Part shown: in pieces, positions 1-8,163 of the stretch
How positions within the stretch are numbered: the stretch's first letter is position 1
Layout: every line of letters begins with the position of its first letter
Source of the DNA: Clostridia bacterium
GTDB lineage: Bacteria > Bacillota > Clostridia > Christensenellales > Aristaeellaceae
NCBI GenBank assembly: GCA_017448975.1
Contig: JAFSKN010000052.1
Span: 1-64,000 of the forward strand
Length of the DNA: 64,000 nucleotides
Direction of reading: 5' to 3'
Notes under the pieces: model-generated
Database searches by the model: none
What the model saw: the letters and a program-made list of their open reading frames with translations, nothing else
What the model was told of the DNA's origin: nothing
Position numbers and translations under genes: made by a program

Positions 1-81
1 GGACCCATCCTGGCGAATCAACTTGAATAGAAAAAAACAAAACAATATCCGCCTGTCGCTGGGAGATACGAAAGTTTGAGG

Positions 82-206
82 GCTTCTGGCCCAAGAAAGC
101 CGGGAAAATCCCAGGGAAAAAGCTTGCTTTTCCTCGGGATTATTCCCTAGCTTTCCCCGGATGCTTTGCATCCGGGTTGGCCGCCAAAGGCGGCCGGGCC
201 AGAAGC
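82..206. other. Multi-hairpin structured element of unknown function
   Basis: An 11-base stem (82-92 with 196-206) encloses three further hairpins: an imperfect one around 105-150 with core AAAAGC-TT-GCTTTT, a perfect 9-base stem at 156-164/168-176, and a 7-base stem at 179-185/189-195 with loop AAA. This is a multi-branched fold rather than a simple terminator. No protein-coding frame is convincing in 1-414. It could be a small RNA, an intergenic repeat, or the 3' region of a gene lying left of the window. Confidence 0.4.
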
Positions 207-271
207 ACAAGGCTATCAAGTTGGTCATTTCTTCCAAGTAACAGCGGGAACTTGCTTTCTTTCCGCGTCAG

Positions 272-348
272 CTAATATCCGCGGGTGAGGGTCCAGGGAG
301 ATCATCTCCCTGGTGGGGTGTGGGGCAAAGCCCCACTGGTCTCCTGGT
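272..348. repeat. GC-rich intergenic hairpin pair
   Basis: Two adjacent inverted repeats are visible: CCAGGGAGAT/ATCTCCCTGG at 291-312, then GTGGGGC/GCCCCAC around 318-338. The following sequence (345-385) resembles the outer flank of the R1 repeats at 7065 and 60275 (TTAAAGTG...TTTA then GATGAC-like bases). It is probably an intergenic repeat; nothing coding is seen. Confidence 0.35.
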
Positions 349-414
349 TTCTTAAAGTGCTTTTTAGAGGATGACTGAACAATTACGGCACACCAAAGGA
401 GGGGCAAAACAAGA

Positions 415-972
415 ATGACCATACAGCCCTTTGCATTCCAGCTAAAAGACGGCAGAAAGGCCCTGATCCGCAGCCCGCGGGATGAAGACATTCAGGGCAT
501 GCTGGATTATCTGTATGTTTCCGCCGGGGAAACGGAATTCATTCTGCGCTATCCCGAGGAATGTGGCAAGTATACCCCGGAAGGGGAAAAGGCGCTGTTC
601 GACCGGGTGAACGCCTCCGATCACGAAGCCATGCTGGTGTGTCTGGTGGAAGGGAAAGTGGCCGGGAATTGCCAAATCGTATGGTCCACCGGCATGAAAA
701 CCCGGCACCGGGCCGTCGTCGCCATCGCGCTGCTGAAGGAGTTCTGGAACCAGGGCATCGGTACCCGGCTATTTCAGGAAATGATCCGCATCGCGGAGGA
801 AAACGAACACATCCTGCAAATGGAATTGGACTTTGTGGAAGGGAACACCCGCGCACGGGCCCTGTATGAAAAAATGGGCTTCCGCATCACCGGGGTGAAG
901 CCTAACGCCATCCGCTTGAAGGACGGCACGCTGCTGAACGAGTATTCCATGGTGCGGGAAATCAAGCGATAA
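415..972 (+). CDS. GNAT-family N-acetyltransferase
   Basis: A 185-residue protein of the Gcn5-related acetyltransferase fold, which moves the acetyl group of acetyl-CoA to an amine. The acetyl-CoA pyrophosphate loop is visible as NQGIGTRLFQEM near residues 112-123, followed by the usual strand and the RALYEKMGFRITG motif near 145-157. A strong AAAGGAGG site lies 10 bases before the ATG. It is monocistronic and ends at a rho-independent hairpin. The substrate cannot be told from sequence; small-molecule or ribosomal-protein substrates are both common in this family. Confidence 0.85.
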   Translation: MTIQPFAFQLKDGRKALIRSPRDEDIQGMLDYLYVSAGETEFILRYPEECGKYTPEGEKALFDRVNASDHEAMLVCLVEGKVAGNCQIVWSTGMKTRHRAVVAIALLKEFWNQGIGTRLFQEMIRIAEENEHILQMELDFVEGNTRARALYEKMGFRITGVKPNAIRLKDGTLLNEYSMVREIKR

Positions 973-975
973 AAA

Positions 976-1008
976 CGCCGGAGGGGCAAACCCTCCGGCG
1001 AAAATGTT
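976..1008. terminator. Terminator shared by the convergent acetyltransferase and ABC ATPase genes
   Basis: A perfect 10-base stem (976-985 with 991-1000), loop GCAAA, flanked by A-rich sequence on the left and AAAATGTTGTT on the right. It lies between two convergent genes and can serve both strands. Confidence 0.75.
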
Positions 1009-1017
1009 GTTGGGGAA

Positions 1018-2139
1018 TCAACGGTTCATGATGGTTTCTTCGGTGTCCTTATCGAAGAAGTGCAGGCGGGAAGTATCCAGGGCCACCTTCACGTCGTCGC
1101 CAGCGCGGGTCTTGGTGCGCGGATCGACGCGGGCGATCACGTTTTCTTCCTTGCCGGAGGTGGAGAAGTACAGATAGGTTTCAGAGCCCATCAATTCGGT
1201 CACTTCTACGTGCACCTTCATGGTGGCGTCGGGATGCTCGGCCACGAATTCGGGAGCGTCGTCGATGTTCTCGGGACGGATGCCCATGGTGACTTCCTTG
1301 CCGATGTAGCTCTCATCCTTGAACTTGGCGATCTTTTCCTGGGGCACAACGATCTTGTTGTCGCCGAACACAGCCACGATCTTGCCGTCTTCCTTCTGCA
1401 GGCGGACGTCGAAGAAGTTCATCTGGGGAGAACCGATGAAGCCGGCCACGAACTTGTTGGCGGGATAGTCGTAGTTGTTCTGGGGAGTGTCCACCTGCTG
1501 GATGAAGCCATCCTTCATGATCACGATACGGGAGCCCATGGTCATGGCCTCGGTCTGGTCGTGGGTAACGTAGATGAAGGTGGTCTGCAGGCGCTGATGC
1601 AGCTTGGTGATTTCGGTACGCATCTGCACGCGCAGCTTGGCGTCCAGGTTGGACAGAGGTTCGTCCATCAGGAAGACCTTGGGTTCACGCACGATGGCGC
1701 GGCCCAGAGCAACACGCTGGCGCTGACCGCCGGACAAAGCCTTGGGCTTACGGTTGAGCAGGTGGGCGATGTCCAGAACGCGGGCGGCTTCTTCCACGCG
1801 GCGCTTGATTTCATCCTTGGGGGTCTTGCGCAGCTTCAGGCCGAAAGCCATGTTGTCATAAACCGTCATATGGGGATACAGAGCGTAGTTCTGGAACACC
1901 ATGGCGATGTCGCGATCCTTGGGGGCAACGTCGTTCACCAGCTTGTCGCCGATGTACAGTTCGCCGTCGCTGATTTCTTCCAGACCGGCAACCATGCGCA
2001 GGGTAGTGGACTTACCGCAGCCAGAAGGGCCAACCAGAACGATAAATTCCTTATCTTCAATTTCCAGGTTGAAATCGCTTACGGCGGTGACGCCACCGGC
2101 ATAGACCTTGTAGATGTGCTGCAGAGATACGCTGCTCAT
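1018..2139 (-). CDS. Sugar ABC transporter ATP-binding protein, MsmK/UgpC type
   Basis: A 373-residue ABC ATPase: Walker [11 protein letters not shown], signature [37 protein letters not shown]-loop [11 protein letters not shown], and a C-terminal TOBE/OB regulatory domain (MGIRPENI) typical of the MsmK/UgpC/MalK group. These proteins energise uptake of oligosaccharides or glycerol-3-phosphate, and a single copy often serves many transporters. No permease or binding protein is adjacent, which fits a shared ATPase. The start is the ATG at 2139, with AGGAGGA 8 bases upstream; the reading frame runs open further upstream but without a ribosome site. Confidence 0.92.
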   Translation of the reverse strand: MSSVSLQHIYKVYAGGVTAVSDFNLEIEDKEFIVLVGPSGCGKSTTLRMVAGLEEISDGELYIGDKLVNDVAPKDRDIAMVFQNYALYPHMTVYDNMAFGLKLRKTPKDEIKRRVEEAARVLDIAHLLNRKPKALSGGQRQRVALGRAIVREPKVFLMDEPLSNLDAKLRVQMRTEITKLHQRLQTTFIYVTHDQTEAMTMGSRIVIMKDGFIQQVDTPQNNYDYPANKFVAGFIGSPQMNFFDVRLQKEDGKIVAVFGDNKIVVPQEKIAKFKDESYIGKEVTMGIRPENIDDAPEFVAEHPDATMKVHVEVTELMGSETYLYFSTSGKEENVIARVDPRTKTRAGDDVKVALDTSRLHFFDKDTEETIMNR

Positions 2140-2211
2140 GAATGAATCCTCCTTCAATATTCTTCTTATGATCTGCCCGGAGGAAGACGATGCCCCCTCC
2201 AAGATGCTATT

Positions 2212-2240
2212 ATTATACATGCTTTTTCCCGCTTTGAAAA
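2212..2240 (-). promoter_or_regulatory. Probable promoter of the sugar ABC ATPase gene
   Basis: On the minus strand: -35 TTTTCA (2235-2240), 17-base spacer, -10 TATAAT (2212-2217), about 70 bases before the start codon. Confidence 0.5.
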
Positions 2241-2325
2241 TCCGCAGAATGAACAAAATTTCAGGAGATTATTCATGCAATAATTGTACTCATTGGCGCG
2301 CAATAAACCAAAATCAACGTAAACC

Positions 2326-2354
2326 TTGACTTTTCCCCTCTCCCGCGTCATAAT
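2326..2354 (+). promoter_or_regulatory. Probable promoter of the sirtuin gene
   Basis: TTGACT (2326-2331), 17-base spacer, CATAAT (2349-2354), 28 bases before the start codon. Confidence 0.6.
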
Positions 2355-2382
2355 ATTGTCTAAAAAAGGAGGCGTGCGAAAA

Positions 2383-3129
2383 ATGGAAGAAAACACGCTG
2401 GCAAAGCTTGCCCATTTGCTCAAAAACGCCCGGCGGGCCGTCTTTTTCGGCGGGGCAGGGGTATCCACAGAAAGCGGCATCCCGGATTTCCGCAGCACCG
2501 ACGGACTGTACCGCCAGCAGTGGAGCGATCCGCCGGAAACCATCTTAAGCCATGGGTACTTCTGCACGAAAACGGAAGCCTTTTACGATTTTTACAGGAA
2601 AAAGATGCTGTTCCCGGAGGCCCGGCCCAACCCGGCCCACCTGGCCCTGGCCGAACTGGAAAAGCGGGGCATCCTTTCCGCCGTGATCACCCAGAACATC
2701 GACGGGCTGCACCAGCTGGCGGGCAGCAAGAACGTAATCGAGCTCCATGGCACCGTGCTGCGCAATTCCTGCACCCGCTGCGGAAAGTCCTTTTCTATGG
2801 AAGAAATCCTGCATTCCCAGGGCGTGCCCCGCTGCGCCTGCGGCGGCGTGGTGAAGCCCGACGTGGTGTTTTACGGGGAACAGCTGCCCCCGGGGGCCAT
2901 CGAAGAAGCGCTGTACTTTATCGAACGGGCCGATCTGCTGATCATCGGCGGCACCTCGCTGTCGGTCTATCCCGCCGCGGGTTTTGTGGAAGGCTACCGG
3001 GGCGATCTGGTCATCATCAACCGTTCGCCCACCTCCATGGACCGGCGGGCCACCCTGTGCATCAGCGCGCCCATCGGCAAAACCCTGGCGGAAGCCATGA
3101 ATTTATTAAATTCTGTTGACATTCCGTAA
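2383..3129 (+). CDS. NAD-dependent protein deacylase (sirtuin)
   Basis: A 248-residue class of Sir2 enzymes that remove acyl groups from lysine using NAD. Visible motifs: GAGVSTESGIPDFRS (NAD binding), TQNIDGLH, the catalytic His in ELHG, and a zinc ribbon with CTRC and CAC cysteine pairs. Arg and Tyr positions that mark desuccinylases are not clear, so deacetylase is the default. The ATG at 2383 has AAAAAAGGAGG nine bases upstream. It is monocistronic, divergent from the sugar ABC ATPase gene, with its own promoter. Confidence 0.93.
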   Translation: MEENTLAKLAHLLKNARRAVFFGGAGVSTESGIPDFRSTDGLYRQQWSDPPETILSHGYFCTKTEAFYDFYRKKMLFPEARPNPAHLALAELEKRGILSAVITQNIDGLHQLAGSKNVIELHGTVLRNSCTRCGKSFSMEEILHSQGVPRCACGGVVKPDVVFYGEQLPPGAIEEALYFIERADLLIIGGTSLSVYPAAGFVEGYRGDLVIINRSPTSMDRRATLCISAPIGKTLAEAMNLLNSVDIP

Positions 3130-3217
3130 TATTTTTGATATATTTATGCGGTAGAAATGTATTTCATTCTGCTTTGAGAAAATCGGGCGCTGCGGCGCCT
3201 TATGGAAGGTGAAAGGA

Positions 3218-4363
3218 ATGTCGAAAAAGCGCGGCGCTGATGCTTATGGCAAGCTTGTGCGCATTCTGATCGTACTCTTTGTGCTCACTGTGATCTGCGG
3301 TGCCGGTTATTTCCTGCTGGATCAGTCCATTAAGGCCCAGGAGACGGAAAACGCCGCCCGCGCCCAGCAGGAAAACGACCGCCTGCAGGAAGCCTACCGC
3401 CAGGCGAAGGCGGAGGAACAGGCCGCCGCTGCCCAGACGGTGGAAACGCCGGAATGGCCCACCCCCAAGCAGGAGGGCTGGGATGTGGTCGATGTGAGCA
3501 ATTTCCCTCTGAGCAATACCAAAACCTATACCGCATCCCGGCAGGAACTGATTTCCAGCGGCATGCTGCTTGTGAACCGCTGGCACGCGGTGCCCGACGA
3601 TCTGGCCGAATGTGAGTTCCTGGGCGTGCACGCCACGGACAAAACCATCCCCACCGCCAACGCCAACGTGAAGCTGCTTTCTCCCGCCATCACCGCCCTG
3701 GGCAGCATGCTGTCCGCCGCCAAAGCGGAAGGGCTGGAGCATTACAACGTGGCGGAAGGCTACCGCCAGCGGGCCACCCAGCAGCAGTATTATGATACCG
3801 CCGCCGCCAAGTTCGCCGACAGCATGACCGGCGATAACCTGATCAATAAGGTCATCAGCGAGGGCGTCAGCGTGCCCGGCACCAGTGAGTACGAATCCGG
3901 CCTGTCCTTCCGCATGGACCGTTACGCCAAGGGCGACCCCATCATGGACAAAAAATTCCACGATCTGCCCCAGTCCGACTGGCTGGTGGAGCACAGCTGG
4001 GAATACGGCATCGTTTTCCGCTTCCCGGTGCAGGGCTACCCCAACGCCACCTTGACCGATAAGTCCTACAAAACCGGCCAGAACAGCAAGCTGAGCATTT
4101 ACCGCTATGTGGGCGTGCCCAACGCCGCGGTGATGCACATCATGAACTTCTGCATGGAGGAATACATTGAATACCTGATCGCCCATCCCCACATCGCCGT
4201 ATACAAGGATGGGGAGCTCAAGTATGAAATCATCCGCGTGACCGATTACAGCGGCGGCGACGCCACCGTGAACGTCACCCGGGCCGCCCGGGAAGTGATC
4301 GTGTCCGTGGACAATATGCAGGGCAACGGCATGGGCGGCCTGATCGTCGCCATGGCGTACTGA
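3218..4363 (+). CDS. Membrane-anchored VanY-fold protein, zinc ligands lost
   Basis: A 381-residue protein: one N-terminal membrane segment (about 12-33), a charged coiled-coil-like stretch (38-70), then a D-Ala-D-Ala carboxypeptidase VanY-like domain (about 105-300). The fold landmarks remain: VAEGYRQRATQQQYYD, DWLVEHSWEYGIVFRFP and YRYVG. The catalytic set does not: the SxHxxGxAxD box reads SEYESGLSFR (His to Tyr225, Asp to Arg232) and the usual EPWH before RYVG reads KLSI (Glu to Lys291, His to Ile294). It is therefore likely a non-catalytic wall-binding or regulatory protein. The ATG at 3218 is chosen over GTG 3209 because GGAAGG lies at the right distance. Confidence 0.75.
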   Translation: MSKKRGADAYGKLVRILIVLFVLTVICGAGYFLLDQSIKAQETENAARAQQENDRLQEAYRQAKAEEQAAAAQTVETPEWPTPKQEGWDVVDVSNFPLSNTKTYTASRQELISSGMLLVNRWHAVPDDLAECEFLGVHATDKTIPTANANVKLLSPAITALGSMLSAAKAEGLEHYNVAEGYRQRATQQQYYDTAAAKFADSMTGDNLINKVISEGVSVPGTSEYESGLSFRMDRYAKGDPIMDKKFHDLPQSDWLVEHSWEYGIVFRFPVQGYPNATLTDKSYKTGQNSKLSIYRYVGVPNAAVMHIMNFCMEEYIEYLIAHPHIAVYKDGELKYEIIRVTDYSGGDATVNVTRAAREVIVSVDNMQGNGMGGLIVAMAY

Positions 4364-4380
4364 TTCTGACCCGGAGAAGA

Positions 4381-4425
4381 TTCCCCCATCCCCCCTTCCA
4401 GGAAAGCCATAAGGGGGTGGAATTT
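4381..4425 (-). repeat. Degenerate R3 G-rich repeat arm
   Basis: The minus strand contains TTATGGCTTTCCTGGAAGGG followed by GGATGGGGGAA, matching the G-rich arm that precedes the R3 hairpins at 35866 and 15820. No long hairpin follows here. Confidence 0.4.
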
Positions 4426-4475
4426 TTCATTCTGTGAGAACGCATCCGTATCAGCGACCCCAAAATTGTTTCTCC

Positions 4476-4504
4476 CGCCGTCCGATTTTTCGGGCGGCGT
4501 TTTC
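4476..4504 (+). terminator. Terminator after the VanY-fold gene
   Basis: A 10-base stem (4476-4485/4490-4499) with a T4 loop, followed by TTTT. Confidence 0.65.
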
Positions 4505-4523
4505 AAGCGGAAAAAAATAAAGA

Positions 4524-4552
4524 TTGACAAAAACTGTGCGGTATGTTACCAT
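4524..4552 (+). promoter_or_regulatory. Promoter of the amino-acid ABC transporter operon
   Basis: TTGACA (4524-4529), 17-base spacer, TACCAT (4547-4552); start codon 67 bases further on. Confidence 0.55.
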
Positions 4553-4619
4553 GTAATTGCTTTACTGTGGTAAAGTGATAAAACACAGGACGCGATGTGC
4601 GGAAGAAGGAGTAGATTTT

Positions 4620-5435
4620 ATGAAAAAGACGCTTGCGCTGCTGTTGGCCGCTTTGATGGCACTGACTGCCATGGTGATCCCCGCTTTGGCGGAAGACGAC
4701 GGTTCCTTGCAATATATTTTAGACAAAGGCGAACTGATCCTGGGCTTGGATGACACCTTCCCGCCCATGGGTTATCGGGATGAAAATACCAATGAAATCA
4801 TCGGTTATGACATCGATCTGGCCAAGGAAGTCTGTGCCCGGCTGGGCGTGACCCTGAAATGCCAGCCTATCGACTGGAGCGCCAAGGAACTGGAGCTGGG
4901 CAAAAAGAATATCGACTGCATCTGGAACGGCATGTCCATCACGGATGAACGGTTGGAAAGCATGTCCATGTCTGTGGCGTACATGAATAACAAGATCGTC
5001 ATGGTGGCCAAGGATTCCGCCGGCTTCTCGTCCATTGCCGATATGGCGGGCAAGCGCATCGCCGTGCAGAGCGGCTCTTTCGCGGAAGAAGTGCTGGAAA
5101 CCTATGAGGAATACGCCGATTTCTATGCTTCCGTAGAAGTGCTGGCCTATGACGAATACCTGACCGCTCTGATGGATCTGCAGCAGAACGGTGTGGACGG
5201 CGTGCTGATCGACCTGGTGGTGGCGGAATTCCGCATCGCCGGTCTGGGTGATAAAAGCCTGATCGTGGTGGATTCTCTGGAAGATGACCTGTATGGCATC
5301 GGTTTCCGCAAAGAGGACGTGGCCCTGCGGGACAAGGTGAACGAACTGCTCTTTGAGATGGCGAAGGACGGCACCCTGGCCCAAATCAGCCAGAAGTGGT
5401 TTGGCAAGGATATTTCCATCGTGGAAGCGAACTAA
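4620..5435 (+). CDS. Amino-acid ABC transporter substrate-binding protein
   Basis: A 271-residue type 3 solute-binding protein (bacterial extracellular solute-binding family 3). A signal peptide ends at about PALA/EDD (residue 22). The family landmarks GELILGLDDTFPPMGYRDE, GYDIDLAKEVCARLGV, GKRIAVQSGSFAEE and the C-terminal KWFGKDIS are clear. No lipobox cysteine is present, unusual for a Gram-positive binding protein, so it may be released or held by its permease. It is the first gene of a three-gene operon with the permease and ATPase, for polar amino acids; the exact ligand is unknown. Confidence 0.9.
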   Translation: MKKTLALLLAALMALTAMVIPALAEDDGSLQYILDKGELILGLDDTFPPMGYRDENTNEIIGYDIDLAKEVCARLGVTLKCQPIDWSAKELELGKKNIDCIWNGMSITDERLESMSMSVAYMNNKIVMVAKDSAGFSSIADMAGKRIAVQSGSFAEEVLETYEEYADFYASVEVLAYDEYLTALMDLQQNGVDGVLIDLVVAEFRIAGLGDKSLIVVDSLEDDLYGIGFRKEDVALRDKVNELLFEMAKDGTLAQISQKWFGKDISIVEAN

Positions 5436-5455
5436 TATCATACCAAGCGCAGAAA

Positions 5456-5486
5456 CGGGGGCCAATGTATATTTGGCCCCCGCTTT
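5456..5486 (+). terminator. Intra-operon hairpin between binding protein and permease
   Basis: A perfect 10-base stem (5456-5465/5473-5482) followed by only CTTT. It sits 17 bases before the permease start. Such hairpins often lower downstream expression or protect the upstream message, giving an excess of binding protein. Confidence 0.6.
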
Positions 5487-5503
5487 GAATAGGGGGAAAA
5501 CGC

Positions 5504-6172
5504 GTGGGCATTAAATACCTTAACAATCCGGAAAAGCTGTGGAACCTGATTGCCATTTTGGGGAACGGCGTGGGGGTGACGGTTCAAATCTTTCTTCTCA
5601 CCCTGATCCTGTCCATTCCTCTGGGGATGCTGGTGGCTACGGGCCGCATGAGCCGCCGGGGATGGGTGAGCGGCCCTATTTCGGTATACATTTATATCAT
5701 GCGCGGAACGCCGCTGATGCTGCAAATCCTGTTCATATATTTCCTGCTGCCCACCACGGGTCCCATCTCCTTTGACCGGTTTTCCGCCGCCATCCTGGCC
5801 TTTACAATCAATTACGCCGCCTATTTCGCGGAAATCTTCCGGGGTGGCATCCAGTCCATCCCGCCGGGCCAGTGGGAAGCGGGCCAGGTGCTGGGTATGA
5901 AGAAAGCCCAGGTGTTTTTCCGGGTGGTGCTGCCCCAGGTGTGCAAGCGGGTGCTGCTGCCGGTGACGAACGAAGTGATCACCCTGGTGAAGGACACCGC
6001 ACTGGCCAGCACCATCGCCGTGACGGAATTGATGAGCCTGGCGAAGAAGCACGTTTCCTCTTCCACGTCCATTGAACCGTACCTCATTGCCATGCTGATT
6101 TATTTGCTCATGAACGGCATTACCGAGCAGGTCAGCCGTTGGCTGGAAAAGAAGCTCAGCTACTATCAGTAA
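5504..6172 (+). CDS. Amino-acid ABC transporter permease (HisMQ family)
   Basis: A 222-residue inner-membrane permease with about five membrane segments. The EAA loop is visible as GIQSIPPGQWEAGQVLGMKKAQVFFRVVLPQ (about residues 112-142), the contact site for the ATPase, and YIMRGTPLMLQ is typical of polar amino-acid permeases. The GTG start at 5504 is preceded by AGGGGGAA; no in-frame ATG fits the family length. It lies 15 bases before the ATPase gene. Confidence 0.92.
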   Translation: MGIKYLNNPEKLWNLIAILGNGVGVTVQIFLLTLILSIPLGMLVATGRMSRRGWVSGPISVYIYIMRGTPLMLQILFIYFLLPTTGPISFDRFSAAILAFTINYAAYFAEIFRGGIQSIPPGQWEAGQVLGMKKAQVFFRVVLPQVCKRVLLPVTNEVITLVKDTALASTIAVTELMSLAKKHVSSSTSIEPYLIAMLIYLLMNGITEQVSRWLEKKLSYYQ

Positions 6173-6187
6173 AAGGAGGGAGAAGCC

Positions 6188-6916
6188 ATGCTGAAGGTGA
6201 TTAACCTGGAAAAGCAATTTGACGGCTTAGGCGTGCTGAAGGGCATCTCCCTGGAGGTGCGCAGGGGCGAGGTGGTGGCCATCATCGGCCGCAGCGGCTC
6301 GGGCAAAAGCACCCTGATGCGCTGTGTGAACAATCTGGAAAAGGCCGACGGCGGCACCATTCTGGTGGACGGTCAGCCCCTGGTGAAGGACGGCGTTTAC
6401 GCCCCCGTCAAGAATCAGCGGAGCATCTGCCTGAAAATGGGCTACGTGTTTCAGAATTTCAACCTGTTTCCCCATATGAGCGTACTGAAAAACCTGACCG
6501 AGGCCCAGCATTGCGTGCTGAAACGGCCCAAGGCGGAGGCGGAAAAGTACGCCCGCCAGCTGCTCAAAAAGGTGGGCCTGGAGGACAAGGAGGCGGCTTA
6601 CCCCTGCCAGCTTTCCGGCGGCCAGCAGCAGCGGGTGGCCATCGCCCGGGCTTTGGCCATGGATCCGGAGCTGCTCTGCTTTGACGAACCCACCAGCGCC
6701 CTGGATCCCCTGCTCACCCAGGAGGTGCTGGGCGTGATCCGCAGCCTCGCCAAGGAAAAGCGCACCATGGTGGTGGTCACCCATGAAATGAATTTCGCCC
6801 GGGAGGTGGCCGACCGGGTGGTGTTCATGGAGGACGGCGTGATCGTGGCCGACGGCACGCCCCAGGAGGTTTTCGACAGCGAAAAGGTGAAAGCCTTCAT
6901 TGGCCTCGGCGACTGA
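6188..6916 (+). CDS. Amino-acid ABC transporter ATP-binding protein, GlnQ type
   Basis: A 242-residue ATPase with Walker A GRSGSGKST, Q-loop YVFQNFNLFPHMSV, signature LSGGQQQRVAIARALAM, Walker B LLCFDEPTSALDP and H-loop VVVTHEMNFAREV. It powers import with the two upstream genes. AAAAGGAGGG precedes the ATG by 8 bases. It ends the operon; an R1 repeat follows 28 bases after the stop. Confidence 0.95.
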   Translation: MLKVINLEKQFDGLGVLKGISLEVRRGEVVAIIGRSGSGKSTLMRCVNNLEKADGGTILVDGQPLVKDGVYAPVKNQRSICLKMGYVFQNFNLFPHMSVLKNLTEAQHCVLKRPKAEAEKYARQLLKKVGLEDKEAAYPCQLSGGQQQRVAIARALAMDPELLCFDEPTSALDPLLTQEVLGVIRSLAKEKRTMVVVTHEMNFAREVADRVVFMEDGVIVADGTPQEVFDSEKVKAFIGLGD

Positions 6917-6920
6917 CCGG

Positions 6921-7081
6921 TAAAGAACACTTTCAGTTACAAAAGAGTTGAGATTGGAGAGTTGAGAGTTGAGATTTATATAGTCGACCAAGAGGGGAAT
7001 TCCAGCGTTTTTCATCAAAAACTATCTCAACTCTCAACGCTTAACTCTCAACTCTCTTTCTGCTTTAAAGTGTGCTTTATA
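6921..7081. repeat. R1 heptamer inverted repeat, copy 1
   Basis: Left arm 6944-6984 and right arm 7021-7054 are inverted copies made of tandem heptamers of the GAGAGTT type; the loop side of the left arm reads GATTTATATAG. Outer arms also match inversely (TAAAGAACACTTT at 6921 and AAAGTGTGCTTTA near 7068, one mismatch), so the full unit is about 160 bases. It accounts for most of the gap between the ATPase gene and the DUF951 gene. Confidence 0.8.
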
Positions 7082-7156
7082 GAGTGACGGAATAACTGCT
7101 TTCCGTCTTTTTTTATGACGATATTGTAAACTTGCGCTTTCTGAAAAGAATTGTCA

Positions 7157-7185
7157 TTGAATAATTGTAAAAATGCGTATATAAT
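7157..7185 (+). promoter_or_regulatory. Promoter of the DUF951-lepB operon
   Basis: TTGAAT (7157-7162), 17-base spacer, consensus TATAAT (7180-7185), 31 bases before the GTG start. Confidence 0.7.
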
Positions 7186-7216
7186 AGACCCATCGATCAT
7201 CAGGGAGGGGAGCCGC

Positions 7217-7432
7217 GTGGACAACGACGTTTTTCTGGGCGATGTGATCCAGACCCGGAAGCCTCACCCCTGCGGCGGCGATACCTGGGTGGTCATCCGG
7301 ACGGGAGCCGATATCAAGATCAAATGCCAGGGCTGCGGACGGATCGTGATGCTGGACCGCGAGGTGTTTTTTAAGCGCCGGAAGAAGCTGATCCAGCGCA
7401 CCGCCGCGCCTGAGGCTGAAAGAGAGGAGTAA
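7217..7432 (+). CDS. DUF951 family protein
   Basis: A 71-residue protein with the DUF951 pattern: LGDVIQTRKPHPCGGDTWVV, then KCQGCGRIVMLDRE. The CxxC pair plus the earlier PCG suggests a small OB-like or zinc-binding fold; function is unknown in the family. The GTG at 7217 is chosen because GGGAGGGGAG precedes it and the family begins at this point; an upstream in-frame ATG at 7151 lies inside the promoter. It is cotranscribed with the signal peptidase gene 10 bases downstream. Confidence 0.85.
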   Translation: MDNDVFLGDVIQTRKPHPCGGDTWVVIRTGADIKIKCQGCGRIVMLDREVFFKRRKKLIQRTAAPEAEREE

Positions 7433-7442
7433 GAATCTGACC

Positions 7443-8096
7443 ATGCAGACGGAAAACAAGCCCGCCACCTTTTGGGAACGGCGCAAGGAAAGAATAGCGA
7501 AGCAGAAGGAAAAAGAAAAGAACAAACCCCTGGCCCTGAAAATTTGGAGCTGGGTGTGGACCCTCCTGGCAGCGGTGTTCATCGCCACCGCCGTGCGCGC
7601 CTTCATCGCGGAGCCTATCCGGGTGGACGGCACCAGCATGACCAACACCCTCAAGGACGGCGAAATCGTGCTGGCCACCAAATGGGATTATCTGCTGGGC
7701 AATCCCCAGCGCAACGATATCGTCATCTGCCGCTATCCCGGCCGCATGAACGAGCGGGGCGCCAGCCAGATCAACGTCAGCGCCGCCCTGTCCCTGGATA
7801 CCTACACCCTGTTCGTCAAGCGCCTGGTGGCCCTGCCCGGCGATACCGTGCAGATCACCGGCGGCCATCTGTACGTGAACGACGAATTGGTGGAGGACCC
7901 CGAATTTATGGCCAGCGTGCCCTCGGATTATGCCAAACGCACCCTGGGCGCGGATGAATATTTCGTCATGGGCGATAACCGCTTTTCCTCCCACGACAGC
8001 CGCGCCAGCGACGTAGGCCCCATTTCCCGCAATGCCATCATGGGCAAGGTGAAGGCCGTGCTCCTGCCCTTGAACCAGTTCCGCACCGTGAAATAA
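7443..8096 (+). CDS. lepB: Signal peptidase I
   Basis: A 217-residue membrane protease that removes signal peptides from exported proteins. A basic N-terminal tail (11-32) precedes one membrane segment (about 34-56). The Ser-Lys dyad is S65 in GTSMTNTL and K126 in FVKRLVALPGD; box E, MGDNRFSSHDSR, is intact. The ribosome site GAGAGGAG lies in the end of the DUF951 gene, so the two are translated from one message. Several secreted proteins encoded nearby (the NAGPA-type, PIG-L and phosphatase proteins) would be substrates. Confidence 0.95.
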   Translation: MQTENKPATFWERRKERIAKQKEKEKNKPLALKIWSWVWTLLAAVFIATAVRAFIAEPIRVDGTSMTNTLKDGEIVLATKWDYLLGNPQRNDIVICRYPGRMNERGASQINVSAALSLDTYTLFVKRLVALPGDTVQITGGHLYVNDELVEDPEFMASVPSDYAKRTLGADEYFVMGDNRFSSHDSRASDVGPISRNAIMGKVKAVLLPLNQFRTVK

Positions 8097-8111
8097 ACCG
8101 CCCCTTGCGGC

Positions 8112-8154
8112 AAAAAAACTCCTCCGCGCGTTTTCGACGCGGAGGAGTTTTTTG
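8112..8154. terminator. Bidirectional terminator between lepB and the NAGPA-type gene
   Basis: A stem of about 15 bases (AAAACTCCTCCGCG near 8115-8128 with CGCGGAGGAGTTTT near 8138-8151) with A-tract on the left and T-tract on the right, lying between convergent genes. Confidence 0.85.
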
Positions 8155-8163
8155 AAATTAAAA

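Noticed and set aside
6944-7054. CRISPR-like short repeats
   Set aside because: The heptamer runs have no spacers and the two arms are inverse; they are hairpin repeats.
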